In this document: in pieces, positions 1-9,143 of the stretch | Position numbering within the stretch: position 1 is the first letter of the stretch | Layout of the letters: each line of letters opens with the position of its first letter | Assembly: GCA_009781175.1 (NCBI GenBank) | Contig: WQYQ01000015.1 | Span: 1-64,000 of the forward strand | DNA: 64,000 nt | DNA from: Betaproteobacteria bacterium | GTDB taxonomy: Bacteria > Pseudomonadota > Gammaproteobacteria > Burkholderiales > Rhodocyclaceae | Direction: 5' to 3' | Notes under the pieces: model-generated | Seen by the model: the letters and a program-made list of their open reading frames with translations, nothing else | What the model was told of the DNA's origin: nothing | Databases searched by the model: none | Program-made: the position numbers and the translations under genes

Positions 1-123
1 GCGAGAGGCGGTCAGCGGGGCGAAGAGCAGCGCAGGAACCGGAGTTTATGAGTGATAAATGAGGATTCCGAGCAGCGCATGAGCCCCGATCACAGCCTCG
101 CAGTAAGATTATGAACAGGTTCT
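1..123. mobile_element. second (partial) copy of the 208-bp MITE-like element, inverted relative to 11203-11410
   Basis: gtcagcggggcgaagagcagcgcaggaaccggagtttatgagtgataaatgaggattccgagcagcgcatgagccccgatcac...aagattatgaacaggttct is nearly identical to the reverse complement of 11202-11314; truncated by the window edge. Confidence 0.75.
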
Positions 124-158
124 GATACCACAGTACCTATAAAAGGAGCACATTGATA

Positions 159-1985
159 ATGGCCGCAGAAACCACCAATCCGAACCCCGAATTTCCCGAC
201 CCGCAGGAACTTTGCAAAATTTACGCCGAAGTCGCCGAGCGCTCATCCAAGCTGATCTCCGAGCACGTGCAGCGGCAGATGAGCCGCGGTGTCACGCCGT
301 TCGAAGACGAACTCGGCATTGCGCAAGCCTTCATGGATATGACGGGGAAACTCCTCGCCAACCCTTATCGCCTCGCGCAAACCCAGATGAGCCTCGTGCG
401 AGACTATCTCTCGCTATGGCAAAACGCGACGATGCACTTCATGGGCCTACCGACCGCCCCGGTCGCCATGCCCGCAAAGGATGACAAACGCTTCCGCGAC
501 GAAGAATGGAACAACGACTTCCTCTTCGATTTCATCAAACAAACGTATCTGATTTCCGCGCGCCATATTCACGATGCCGTGAACAGCGTAGAAGGTCTCG
601 ACGAAAACTCGCGCAAGAAAGTCGACTTTTTCACCCGTCAGTACATCGACGCCCTCTCGCCGACGAACTTCGCGCTGACCAACCCCGAAGTTTTCCGTGA
701 AACCATGCGCAGCGGTGGCCAGAACCTTTTGCGCGGCTTCAACAACCTGCTACGCGACATCGAAGAAGGCAATGGTCAGCTCAAGATTCGCATGACCGAC
801 ACCAGCGCTTTCGAGCTGGGCAAAAATGTCGCCACGACTCCCGGCAAGATCGTTTTCCAGAACGATCTGATTCAATTGATCCAATACACGCCGACGACGA
901 CCGATACTTTCAAGCGCCCGCTCTTGATCGTGCCGCCGTGGATCAACAAGTATTACATCCTCGACCTGCGCGAGAAGAACTCGCTGATCAAGTGGGCCAC
1001 CGATCAAGGGCATTCCGTTTTCGTCATCTCCTGGGTCAACCCCGATGCACACCTTGCCCAAAAAGGTTTTGACGATTATCTGCAAGAAGGCACGCTCGCC
1101 GCTCTCGATGCGATCGAAGCACAAACCGGCGAGAAAGAAATCAATGCCGCCGCCTACTGCCTCGGCGGCACGCTGCTCGCCATCACGCTCGCCTACCTGG
1201 CGGCCAAGAAGGACAAACGCATCGTCAGCGCCACCTTCTTCGCTGCGCTGACCGATTTTTCCGAACCCGGAGAGCTCGGCGTGTTCATCGACGAAGGCCA
1301 AGTCTCAAGTCTTGAGAAAAAGATGTCCGAGCACGGCTATCTGGACGGCAGCGAAATGTCGAACACTTTCAACCTGCTGCGCGCTAACGACCTGATCTGG
1401 TCCTTTGTCATCAACAACTATCTGATGGGCAAGGACCCGTTCCCGTTCGACCTGCTCTACTGGAACTCCGACTCCACACGCATGCCGGCCAAGATGCACA
1501 GCTTCTACCTGCGCAACATGTATATGGCGAACAAGCTCGTGCAGCCGGGCGCGCTGGCATTCCTCGACACGCCGATCGACCTGTCGAAGATCAAGATTCC
1601 CTGCTACTTCATCTCGACGATCGAGGACCATATCGCGCCGTGGAAAACCACTTACATCGGCGCGCGCAACTTCGGCGGCCCGGTGCGCTTCGTACTTGGC
1701 GGCTCCGGCCACATCGCCGGCATCGTCAATCCGCCGTCCGCCAACAAATATGGCTACCGGACCAACGACGCCAAGACCTTGCCGGAAAGCGCGGACGCCT
1801 GGCTCGCCAAGGCCACGCAACACCCCGGCTCGTGGTGGAATGATTGGCAAACCTGGGTCACCAGCTTCAATGACGAAAAAGTCCCCGCGCGCGATCCGGT
1901 GCAAGGCAAGCTGAAAGTCATCGAAGATGCGCCGGGCAGCTACGTAAAAGTGCGGATCGACAAAAACTCAAAGAAAGCAGCTTAA
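159..1985 (+). CDS. phaC: class I poly(3-hydroxyalkanoate) synthase
   Basis: PhaC-type protein with lipase-like box AYCLGGT, PPWINKYYILDL and GSGHIAGIVNPP motifs; RBS aaaggag upstream of ATG at 159. Confidence 0.95.
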   Translation: MAAETTNPNPEFPDPQELCKIYAEVAERSSKLISEHVQRQMSRGVTPFEDELGIAQAFMDMTGKLLANPYRLAQTQMSLVRDYLSLWQNATMHFMGLPTAPVAMPAKDDKRFRDEEWNNDFLFDFIKQTYLISARHIHDAVNSVEGLDENSRKKVDFFTRQYIDALSPTNFALTNPEVFRETMRSGGQNLLRGFNNLLRDIEEGNGQLKIRMTDTSAFELGKNVATTPGKIVFQNDLIQLIQYTPTTTDTFKRPLLIVPPWINKYYILDLREKNSLIKWATDQGHSVFVISWVNPDAHLAQKGFDDYLQEGTLAALDAIEAQTGEKEINAAAYCLGGTLLAITLAYLAAKKDKRIVSATFFAALTDFSEPGELGVFIDEGQVSSLEKKMSEHGYLDGSEMSNTFNLLRANDLIWSFVINNYLMGKDPFPFDLLYWNSDSTRMPAKMHSFYLRNMYMANKLVQPGALAFLDTPIDLSKIKIPCYFISTIEDHIAPWKTTYIGARNFGGPVRFVLGGSGHIAGIVNPPSANKYGYRTNDAKTLPESADAWLAKATQHPGSWWNDWQTWVTSFNDEKVPARDPVQGKLKVIEDAPGSYVKVRIDKNSKKAA

Positions 1986-2001
1986 GCCAAGTATCAAAAA
2001 A

Positions 2002-2024
2002 GAGCGCCTGAACGGCGCTCTTTC
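2002..2024 (+). terminator. rho-independent terminator after phaC
   Basis: gagcgcc-tgaac-ggcgctc hairpin followed by tttctt. Confidence 0.7.
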
Positions 2025-2061
2025 TTATTCGAGTTCGGCCCGTGACCAAAACCCAGACATC

Positions 2062-2493
2062 ATGAAAGCCTATCGACTTCTTCCCTTATTCGCGCTCGGG
2101 CTGGCCTGCGGCAATGCGCCCGCGGCCGATTGGCTCGTCGTATCCGGCGCTGCGTATCATTTCCGCGACCGGGACGAGTACCGTGGCGATAATCCAGGTG
2201 CCGGCTGGGAGCGGCGCGATACGCTGGTCCCCCTGAGCTATATGGCCGGTTATTACCGCAATAGCTACGACCGCGATACGTTCTACGCCGGCGCGCGTTG
2301 GGAGCCATTGGATTTCGGCGCGGTGCGACTCGGCGTTTTCTTCGGGCTCGCATCCGGCTACTGGACGCCGGTTGTCGCTTTACCAATGGCGAGCATCGAA
2401 ATAGGGTCGGTCGGACTCAATCTGGTCGCACTACCGAATATTCGTGATTACGCGGGCTATGTGGGCGCTCAGCTCAAATTCAAATTGAATTGA
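2062..2493 (+). CDS. small secreted / outer-membrane beta-barrel-like protein of unknown function
   Basis: Signal peptide (MKAYRLLPLFALGLACGNAPAA), aromatic/Gly alternation, C-terminal ...QLKFKLN. Confidence 0.65.
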   Translation: MKAYRLLPLFALGLACGNAPAADWLVVSGAAYHFRDRDEYRGDNPGAGWERRDTLVPLSYMAGYYRNSYDRDTFYAGARWEPLDFGAVRLGVFFGLASGYWTPVVALPMASIEIGSVGLNLVALPNIRDYAGYVGAQLKFKLN

Positions 2494-2580
2494 ACCGACA
2501 AGCAGCTCCGCCATGAACAACAGGGCCGGCGCTAGAGCAATTTTGGTTCAAATGCATACGGATCATGCACGATTTCGGTT

Positions 2581-2674
2581 GCGGGCGGCAGGATGCCGCC
2601 CCTACGTATCATTTTTATTTTTCATGAGATTGGATTTACAAACAGATTGTAGGGGCGGCATTTTGCCGCCCGCC
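2581..2674. repeat. paired REP-like hairpins
   Basis: gcgggcggcaggatgccgcccctac (2581-2605) and gtaggggcggcattttgccgcccgcc (2649-2674) are inverted copies; each half is itself a hairpin. Confidence 0.8.
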
Positions 2675-2705
2675 GCTGTACAGAATTAAATCGAAATCGC
2701 TTTAG

Positions 2706-3587
2706 TCACGCCACGAGCTGGCGGCCGGTCAGGCGTTCGAGCACTTTCAGCGGAGAAAGCTCCGGGGCAACCATATTCTCCGCGTCGAGAAAATAGGTTT
2801 GCTCCATCATGTACTGCCCCGCCATGACGGCGTGCGGCACCTGGTCCGCGAAACACACCCAAGTGCAGCCCGCGGGAAAGGCTTTGGTTTCCTGCGGGCA
2901 GTTTTTTTGGTAGTCCATATCATGCTTCATGGCATCGTGCAGGCCCAGCATGATGTGATCGTAGCGGGTACGCGGACGCTTAGTGACATACAGCATATTC
3001 AGCAGCGCAGCTTCGCCTGGCCACATCGGTTTGATTCTGGGCAGCATGCGCGTCGCCACATCTTCGAATGCTTCGCCGACGCGCCAGACACGCGGCTCGC
3101 CCTGCGGCGACAGATTTGCAAACACGCGCAGGATCCGCTCGCCATAGGTCGGCCGGGACGGAAAGGCATCGAAGTGCAGGCGGCTGTCGTCCTTGCGCCA
3201 GGATGTTTGGCGCGTTTCGACACGCATCAGGCGCAGACTCGTCGGCGCATGTCTCAACACACCGCGATAGTGGGGAAATAACGCGCTGACGAGACTCGTC
3301 GCCTGTTTGTGATAGCGCGCGATCATCTCGCGCGTAGCCTCGACTTCCGCCTCACTGCCGACGACACCGCGCAGCTTGCCGCTATCGGACTCGTAGCTGA
3401 TGTTCTTGCGCCGCGGGTCGGCCAGATTCGTCCGCATCAGACCGCGCTCTACCGTCGACAGCGCAAAGGTGAGATTTGGGAAGAAAAGCACACCGCCTTC
3501 TTCGAGCGCGCGCGTGCGCGATGCGGCCTCCTCACTGGAAATTGCCGGAGACCAATCGTTATCGGGAAGCTCAAGAATTCCAGCCAT
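2706..3587 (-). CDS. kdoO: 3-deoxy-D-manno-oct-2-ulosonic acid (Kdo) hydroxylase family protein
   Basis: Similarity to the Kdo 3-hydroxylase family (RLHFDAFPSRPTYGERILRVFANL, WVCFADQVPHAVMAGQYMMEQTYFL). Confidence 0.85.
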   Translation of the reverse strand: MAGILELPDNDWSPAISSEEAASRTRALEEGGVLFFPNLTFALSTVERGLMRTNLADPRRKNISYESDSGKLRGVVGSEAEVEATREMIARYHKQATSLVSALFPHYRGVLRHAPTSLRLMRVETRQTSWRKDDSRLHFDAFPSRPTYGERILRVFANLSPQGEPRVWRVGEAFEDVATRMLPRIKPMWPGEAALLNMLYVTKRPRTRYDHIMLGLHDAMKHDMDYQKNCPQETKAFPAGCTWVCFADQVPHAVMAGQYMMEQTYFLDAENMVAPELSPLKVLERLTGRQLVA

Positions 3588-3660
3588 ATCGGCTTGACCT
3601 CCATCTGTAAATAAAAAGTAATGAGTCTAACTGCTCGGGCGCCGATCCATCTAACGGCGA

Positions 3661-4560
3661 TCAAATATCACCCTCATTTACCTCTGTCTGCACTGTTTTA
3701 GCCGCAGCAAGCATTTCGGCACGGCTCGCCGGCGTTTCAAGGCTGATCCGGCCAAGCGCACCACTACGATAATCGGTTAACAAAATCAGCGCAGCTTTTT
3801 CAAGGTCCAAGCCTCCGCCCTTGGCCAGGCAGCCGCGCCGCCGCGCAACAGCCTCGACAAGCGCGGGACCATCGCCAAGCTCCGCAAGGTCCAGCTTATA
3901 ACGCTGTACAAGCGCTTCGGGATAGCGCGCAAGCAGGATGCCGCCAAGGAAAGCGGCGACCTCTTCTTCGATCACCGCATTCGTGCCAACCGCATGGCTC
4001 GCCGCCAGCATGAAACCATCGCTATCGTGTTCAATCTTCGGCCACAGCATGCCTGGCGTATCGACGACGATCTGCTGCGGGCTCAAGTCGATGCGCTGCT
4101 GCGATTTGGTGACAGCCGGTTCGTCGCCAACGGCAGCAACTTTGCGCTTGGCAAGCGCATTCATCAAAGTGGATTTGCCGACATTCGGAATGCCCATGAT
4201 CAACATCCGCAAGGGCTTCGTGCCGTCGTTCCGATGCGGCGCGAGCGCCTGCGCCAAGCCCGGGGTACGCGCGACATCCGCCGGCTTTTTACATGACAGC
4301 GCAACGGCCTTGACGTCTTTCTGGCGGCTGTAGAAATCGAGCCACTGCGCGGTGACGGCAGGATCGGCAAGATCCGCCTTGTTGAGCAATTTCAAACACG
4401 GCCGTTGCCGCTGCGCGCGCAATTCATGAATCATCGGATTGCAACTGGCTTCGGGAATCCGGGCGTCGAGCACCTCGATCACCACATCGGTTTGCGCGAG
4501 CGTTTCGGCCGCCTTGCGACGGGCCGAGTTCATATGGCCAGGAAACCATTGAATAGGCAT
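3661..4560 (-). CDS. ylqF: ribosome biogenesis GTPase YlqF/RbgA family
   Basis: Circularly permuted GTPase: MPIQWFPGHMNSARRK, NKADL, GIPNVGKSTLMN, DTPGML. Confidence 0.93.
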   Translation of the reverse strand: MPIQWFPGHMNSARRKAAETLAQTDVVIEVLDARIPEASCNPMIHELRAQRQRPCLKLLNKADLADPAVTAQWLDFYSRQKDVKAVALSCKKPADVARTPGLAQALAPHRNDGTKPLRMLIMGIPNVGKSTLMNALAKRKVAAVGDEPAVTKSQQRIDLSPQQIVVDTPGMLWPKIEHDSDGFMLAASHAVGTNAVIEEEVAAFLGGILLARYPEALVQRYKLDLAELGDGPALVEAVARRRGCLAKGGGLDLEKAALILLTDYRSGALGRISLETPASRAEMLAAAKTVQTEVNEGDI

Positions 4561-4730
4561 AGTTCAGAAAAAATCGGGAAAGCGCGATTGTCCCATCACA
4601 CCGGCTTGAATGCAGCGCCTCGCGCAGCGGGCATCTGCGGTTCTGGCAGCAACACCATTGCCGTTGTGCGTTCAAGTATTCCGCACCCAGGCCGAAAGCA
4701 TAGATATCCGCCCGCGCCAGAAAATCGATC

Positions 4731-5225
4731 GTGCCAGTCCTGCGCATGCTTTGCATCCTGATCTCGTTTTATTCACTCCCCGCCTTCGCAGCAGAGTGGG
4801 TTACGCTTGAACGCACAAAGGGGCGTCTGTTCGAAATCGACCGTTCGAGTATCCTGAACGCCGATAGCGGAACAAAGGTCGCGTGGGCGCGCGTGGTACT
4901 CAGCGATGCGGAAACTGGCGCAGCCGGCTATAAAACATTGCGCGCCCTCAACCGTTACGACTGCCGCCAGCAATCGTTCAGCACCGTCAAACGTATCTAC
5001 GACAACGCCGATGGCGTGGAGATCCGTGAGGAAAAGATCGACACGCCTGTTTCCGTGCCGATCAAACCGGGCAGCCTGGACGATCGTTTCTACCAAGAAG
5101 TCTGCCGGCCGGCTTCGCTCGAACAACTACGCAATATCGCCACTTCCGCACAACGCAATGCCGCAATCGCCAGCCGCGGCTCCAAATTGGGCAGTGAACC
5201 CAAACAAGTTCGCGTGCAAAACTAG
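4731..5225 (+). CDS. surface-adhesin protein E-like secreted protein
   Basis: Signal peptide, AEWVTL...FEIDRSSI...YDC pattern typical of the protein E-like family. Confidence 0.6.
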   Translation: MPVLRMLCILISFYSLPAFAAEWVTLERTKGRLFEIDRSSILNADSGTKVAWARVVLSDAETGAAGYKTLRALNRYDCRQQSFSTVKRIYDNADGVEIREEKIDTPVSVPIKPGSLDDRFYQEVCRPASLEQLRNIATSAQRNAAIASRGSKLGSEPKQVRVQN

Positions 5226-5230
5226 ATTTT

Positions 5231-5344
5231 TGAGCGCAAGCCCCGCCATTCATGGCAGGGTCAAGCGAGACAAGCATTACTGGCGCCATAGGCGCCTCCA
5301 ATTTGTGGCGAGGAAGCCCCAACTTTCAAGTAGGGGTGACTCAC
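5231..5344. repeat. modular hairpin repeat, copy A
   Basis: gagcgcaag-ccccgccattcatggcaggg-...-ggcgccataggcgcc-...-ccccaactttcaagtagggg-tgactcac; shared with 40020-40140. Confidence 0.75.
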
Positions 5345-5508
5345 CTGTTGCACTTTCGCACAGTGCTTGACGGCCTGCACCGCAGCGCTGGAAGTTAGCA
5401 TTTACTTTCAAATCCTGACGGAACGTAACCCGACCTCCTCCTAGATTGGAATTTGCCAACCGGGTGGAGTTCGTCTCCATCGTGGTATCCAGGCGAAAGG
5501 AGTTCAAA

Positions 5509-5808
5509 ATGAAAATGCTGACCCGAATAAGCCTGAGTCTGATCACCGCTGTCGCTGGACTGGCCAGCGTGCCTGCCGCCTCGGCCGACCCAGGCGGCCG
5601 CGCATGGCACGACCGGGGCCATCACTATCGTCCGGTCTTTGTGCGTAATCACATTATCGTTCCGCGTGCGCCGGCCATTGTGTATGGCGAGCCTTACTAT
5701 TACCCGCCGGTGCCGATCTATTACACGCCCTTCCCTCCGGTCTACTCGCGCAGCCCGGCGATCACAATCGGCGTCGCTATCCCGCCGATCGTGATTCCAC
5801 TACGCTGA
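5509..5808 (+). CDS. small secreted Pro/Tyr-rich hypothetical protein
   Basis: Signal peptide MKMLTRISLSLITAVAGLASVPAASA; RBS aaaggag before ATG at 5509. Confidence 0.6.
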   Translation: MKMLTRISLSLITAVAGLASVPAASADPGGRAWHDRGHHYRPVFVRNHIIVPRAPAIVYGEPYYYPPVPIYYTPFPPVYSRSPAITIGVAIPPIVIPLR

Positions 5809-5839
5809 TCTGACCACAAGTTGGGCGCGGACACGAAAA

Positions 5840-5875
5840 AACGTCCGACGGCTGAAGCTATCGGACGTTCTTCGG
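5840..5875. terminator. terminator-like hairpin
   Basis: aacgtccga...tcggacgtt inverted repeat between convergent genes. Confidence 0.55.
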
Positions 5876-5930
5876 AAAAAAATCGTGATTTGCGGAAGAT
5901 GTGTGCTTATCCGAACATCGGACAGGACTC

Positions 5931-7367
5931 TCAGCGTCCGTAGGTATCCTCAAAACGCACGATGTCGTCTTCGCCGAGATAGGAACCCGACTGGACTTCA
6001 ATGATTTCAAGCGGAACCTTGCCAGGGTTCGCAAGGCGGTGCGTGTGCCCCAGCGGGATGTAGGTCGATTGATTTTCGGACAGGAGGAAAACCTGATCGC
6101 CGTTTGTCACTTCCGCAGTGCCCTTCACAACGATCCAGTGCTCGGCGCGGTGATAATGCATTTGCAAGCTTAGCTTCGCGCCCGGATTCACGACGATCCG
6201 TTTGACTTGAAAGCGTTCGCCGCTATCAATCGAGTCATACCAGCCCCAGGGACGATACACTTTGCGGTGATTGACCGCATGCGGTTTCCCTTCATGCTTG
6301 AGCCGGGCGACGATCTTCTTCACGTCTTGCGTATGGCGTTTGTCGGTCACCATGACGGCATCCGAGGTCTCGACCACGATCATGTCCTTCAGGCCGATTC
6401 CCGCAACCAGCCGCGATTCGGCAAAGACCATGCTGTCGGAACTATCCTCAAGCATCACTTCGCCGCGCACCACATTGCCGGCAGCATCCTTCTCGCAGAT
6501 TTGCCACAGCGCATCCCAAGCGCCGACATCGGACCAGCCCGCACTCATCGGCACCACGACACCACGGCCGAGCTGGGGATTCGCCGCCAGTTTTTCCATG
6601 ACGGCATAATCGATCGAATCCGATTCGCAGTTTACGAAGCTCGCTTTGTCCACGCGCACGAAATCGCCATCGTCCTTGGCGCCGGCAATCGAAGCACGAC
6701 ACGCTTTAGCGATCCCAGGCTTGAGCGATTCAAGCGCGGCCAACCATACGGAAGCCTTCATCATGAAGATTCCGCTGTTCCACAGATACTCGCCGCTACT
6801 CACATAACGCGCGGCGGTCGGCGCGTCGGGTTTTTCAACGAAAGCGTCCAAAGCTCTTGCCATGCCTTGATCGTCGACCGGAGCGCCGGCCCGTATATAG
6901 CCATAACCCGTTTCAGGACGATCCGGCACGATGCCGAAAGTTACCAGGGCCCCTTGTTCCGCCTGGCGCGCACCTTCCATGATTGCGGCCTGAAATGCTT
7001 CCAGGTCGGTGATGACATGATCGGCAGGCATCACGAGCAAAACCGGATCGCTCTTGCCCGCATTCGCGACGAGCGCGGCCAAACTCAGCGCGGGCGCGGT
7101 ATTGCGCCCGACAGGCTCAAGCACGATACGCCCGGACTTGCCCAGTTGACGCAACTGCTCGGCAATAACGAAACGATATTCTTCATTGCTGACAACGATG
7201 ATCTGCGCTGCGACCTGGCCGGGGAATCCGTCGAGCCGGGCGGCGGTCGCCTGCAACATCGTGTCCAAGCCCGCCAGCGGCAAGAGCTGTTTCGGATAGC
7301 GTTCGCGCGATGCTGGCCAAAGCCGTGTGCCGGAACCGCCGGAAAGAATCACGGGTTGAATCGTCAT
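5931..7367 (-). CDS. manC: mannose-1-phosphate guanylyltransferase / mannose-6-phosphate isomerase
   Basis: N-terminal VILSGGSGTRLWPASRERYPKQ and C-terminal cupin RPWGWYDSIDSGERFQVKRIVVNPG. Confidence 0.94.
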   Translation of the reverse strand: MTIQPVILSGGSGTRLWPASRERYPKQLLPLAGLDTMLQATAARLDGFPGQVAAQIIVVSNEEYRFVIAEQLRQLGKSGRIVLEPVGRNTAPALSLAALVANAGKSDPVLLVMPADHVITDLEAFQAAIMEGARQAEQGALVTFGIVPDRPETGYGYIRAGAPVDDQGMARALDAFVEKPDAPTAARYVSSGEYLWNSGIFMMKASVWLAALESLKPGIAKACRASIAGAKDDGDFVRVDKASFVNCESDSIDYAVMEKLAANPQLGRGVVVPMSAGWSDVGAWDALWQICEKDAAGNVVRGEVMLEDSSDSMVFAESRLVAGIGLKDMIVVETSDAVMVTDKRHTQDVKKIVARLKHEGKPHAVNHRKVYRPWGWYDSIDSGERFQVKRIVVNPGAKLSLQMHYHRAEHWIVVKGTAEVTNGDQVFLLSENQSTYIPLGHTHRLANPGKVPLEIIEVQSGSYLGEDDIVRFEDTYGR

Positions 7368-7429
7368 TTGATTGCCTTGTGTGTCTATCAGGAATTCGAA
7401 TCAGCGCGCCGTGTGCGCTATTGCATGAC

Positions 7430-8443
7430 TCAGTTTGTTATAAAGCCTTGCGGGTTTTTCTGCTGCCAGCGCCAAGTATCGGCGCACATTGCATCCAGGC
7501 CGCGCTCCGCGGTCCATCCAAGCAGCTCGCGCGCCAGGCGGGGATCGGCATAGCATGCCGCGACATCGCCCGCGCGCCGCGCCGCAAGTTGGTAAGGCAC
7601 AGGCCGGCCGCTGCCTTTTTCGAAGGCTTTGACCATGTCGAGCACGCTATAGCCCTGGCCTGTGCCGAGGTTTACCGTAAAACTATCCGCGACGCGTCTC
7701 AAACGTTCGATCGCTCGGACATGCCCGAGCGCCAGATCGACGACATGGATGTAATCACGCACCCCGGTGCCGTCATGCGTCGGATAATCGCTGCCCCAGA
7801 CATTGAGGTATTCGCGGCGTCCGATCGCGACTTGTGCGATATAAGGCATCAGATTATTCGGTATGCCTTGCGGATCTTCGCCAATCGCTCCGCTGGCGTG
7901 CGCGCCGACCGGGTTGAAGTAACGCAGGATGCCGATACGCCATTCGGGCGCGCTGTGTGAAAGATCGCGCAGCATATCTTCGATCACGAGCTTCGTGCGG
8001 CCATAAGGGTTGGTCGCGGAAAGTGGGTGGTCTTCGGTCAATGGAAGCCGCTGCGGATCGCCATACACGGTTGCCGATGAACTGAAGACGAGCGTTTTCA
8101 CATTGCTGTCACGCATCGCTTCGAGCAAGCGCAGGCTGCCGACTACATTGTTGTCGTAGTAGTCGAGCGGCTTTTCGACCGATTCGCCGACGGCCTTCAA
8201 GCCGGCAAAATGAATCACCGCATCGCAGCGATAATCGCGCAGCACGCTTGCGAGCAAGGCGCGATCGCGGATATCGCCGCGCACGCAAGGAATTTTTTTG
8301 CCGACGATTTGCTCGACCCGCGCGAGCGCTTCGGGATGGCTATTGCAGAAGTTATCGAGCACGACAATGTCATGCCCAGCGGTAGTCAGCTCCACGCAGG
8401 TATGCGATCCGATATATCCCGCCCCGCCTGTCACCAGAATCAT
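7430..8443 (-). CDS. galE: UDP-glucose 4-epimerase
   Basis: [32 protein letters not shown]. Confidence 0.95.
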   Translation of the reverse strand: MILVTGGAGYIGSHTCVELTTAGHDIVVLDNFCNSHPEALARVEQIVGKKIPCVRGDIRDRALLASVLRDYRCDAVIHFAGLKAVGESVEKPLDYYDNNVVGSLRLLEAMRDSNVKTLVFSSSATVYGDPQRLPLTEDHPLSATNPYGRTKLVIEDMLRDLSHSAPEWRIGILRYFNPVGAHASGAIGEDPQGIPNNLMPYIAQVAIGRREYLNVWGSDYPTHDGTGVRDYIHVVDLALGHVRAIERLRRVADSFTVNLGTGQGYSVLDMVKAFEKGSGRPVPYQLAARRAGDVAACYADPRLARELLGWTAERGLDAMCADTWRWQQKNPQGFITN

Positions 8444-8459
8444 CTTGATCTACTCCCGG

Positions 8460-9008
8460 TCAATCGAAATAAGCCGCTTCGGCAAAGCTTTTTCCGGCCG
8501 CATCTTTCGCCGACACCTTCGGTTCGATGCCCACCAATGGCCATTCGATGCCCAGCACGGGATCGTCCCAGCGAATGCAATGCTCCACCTCGGGCATGTA
8601 GTAGTCCGTCGTTTTATACAGAAAATCCGCGGAGTCGGAGAGCACAACGAAACCATGCGCAAAGCCGGGCGGAATCCAGAATTGCCTGTGATTATCGCCG
8701 CTGAGTTCCACGCCAACCCATTTGCCGAAATGAGGACTGGACTTCCGCACATCCACCGCGACGTCGAATACCAAACCCGCAGTCACCCGCACGAGTTTGC
8801 CTTGCGCGTGCGGCATCTGATAATGCAGCCCCCTCAGTACACCACGCCCCGAACGGGAATGGTTGTCCTGGACGAATTCGACGTTCAAACCAGTGCTTTC
8901 CCGAAATTGGCGCGCATTAAAGCTTTCCATAAAAAACCCGCGCGCATCGCCAAATACCCGAGGTTCAATAATCAGCAATTCTGGAATTGCCGTTTGAATT
9001 ATTTTCAT
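8460..9008 (-). CDS. rfbC: dTDP-4-dehydrorhamnose 3,5-epimerase
   Basis: EPRVFGDARGFFMESFN, QDNHSRSGRGVLRGLHYQ; ATG at 9008 (upstream GTG at 9017 also possible). Confidence 0.95.
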   Translation of the reverse strand: MKIIQTAIPELLIIEPRVFGDARGFFMESFNARQFRESTGLNVEFVQDNHSRSGRGVLRGLHYQMPHAQGKLVRVTAGLVFDVAVDVRKSSPHFGKWVGVELSGDNHRQFWIPPGFAHGFVVLSDSADFLYKTTDYYMPEVEHCIRWDDPVLGIEWPLVGIEPKVSAKDAAGKSFAEAAYFD

Positions 9009-9035
9009 TTTTATCACTCAATTCATCTATACATC

Positions 9036-9142
9036 TATAGTGAATCGCATGGAAATTTAGACGCGAAGACGAGCCGCAGACAGTACAAGTAGTACGTCAA
9101 GGCGAAGTCGACAAAGTATAAATTTTTATGCGATTTACTATA
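9036..9142. mobile_element. Correia/NEMIS-like miniature inverted-repeat element (107 bp)
   Basis: 24-bp terminal repeats (tatagtgaatcgcatggaaattta / tatagtaaatcgcataaaaattta, 21 of 24 identical) around gacgagccgcagacagtacaagtagtacgtcaaggcgaag. Confidence 0.8.
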
Positions 9143-9143
9143 G

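Noticed and set aside
6207-7553. 448-aa plus-strand ORF opposite manC
   Set aside because: Antisense shadow of a clear manC CDS in GC-rich sequence; translated protein has no recognisable domain
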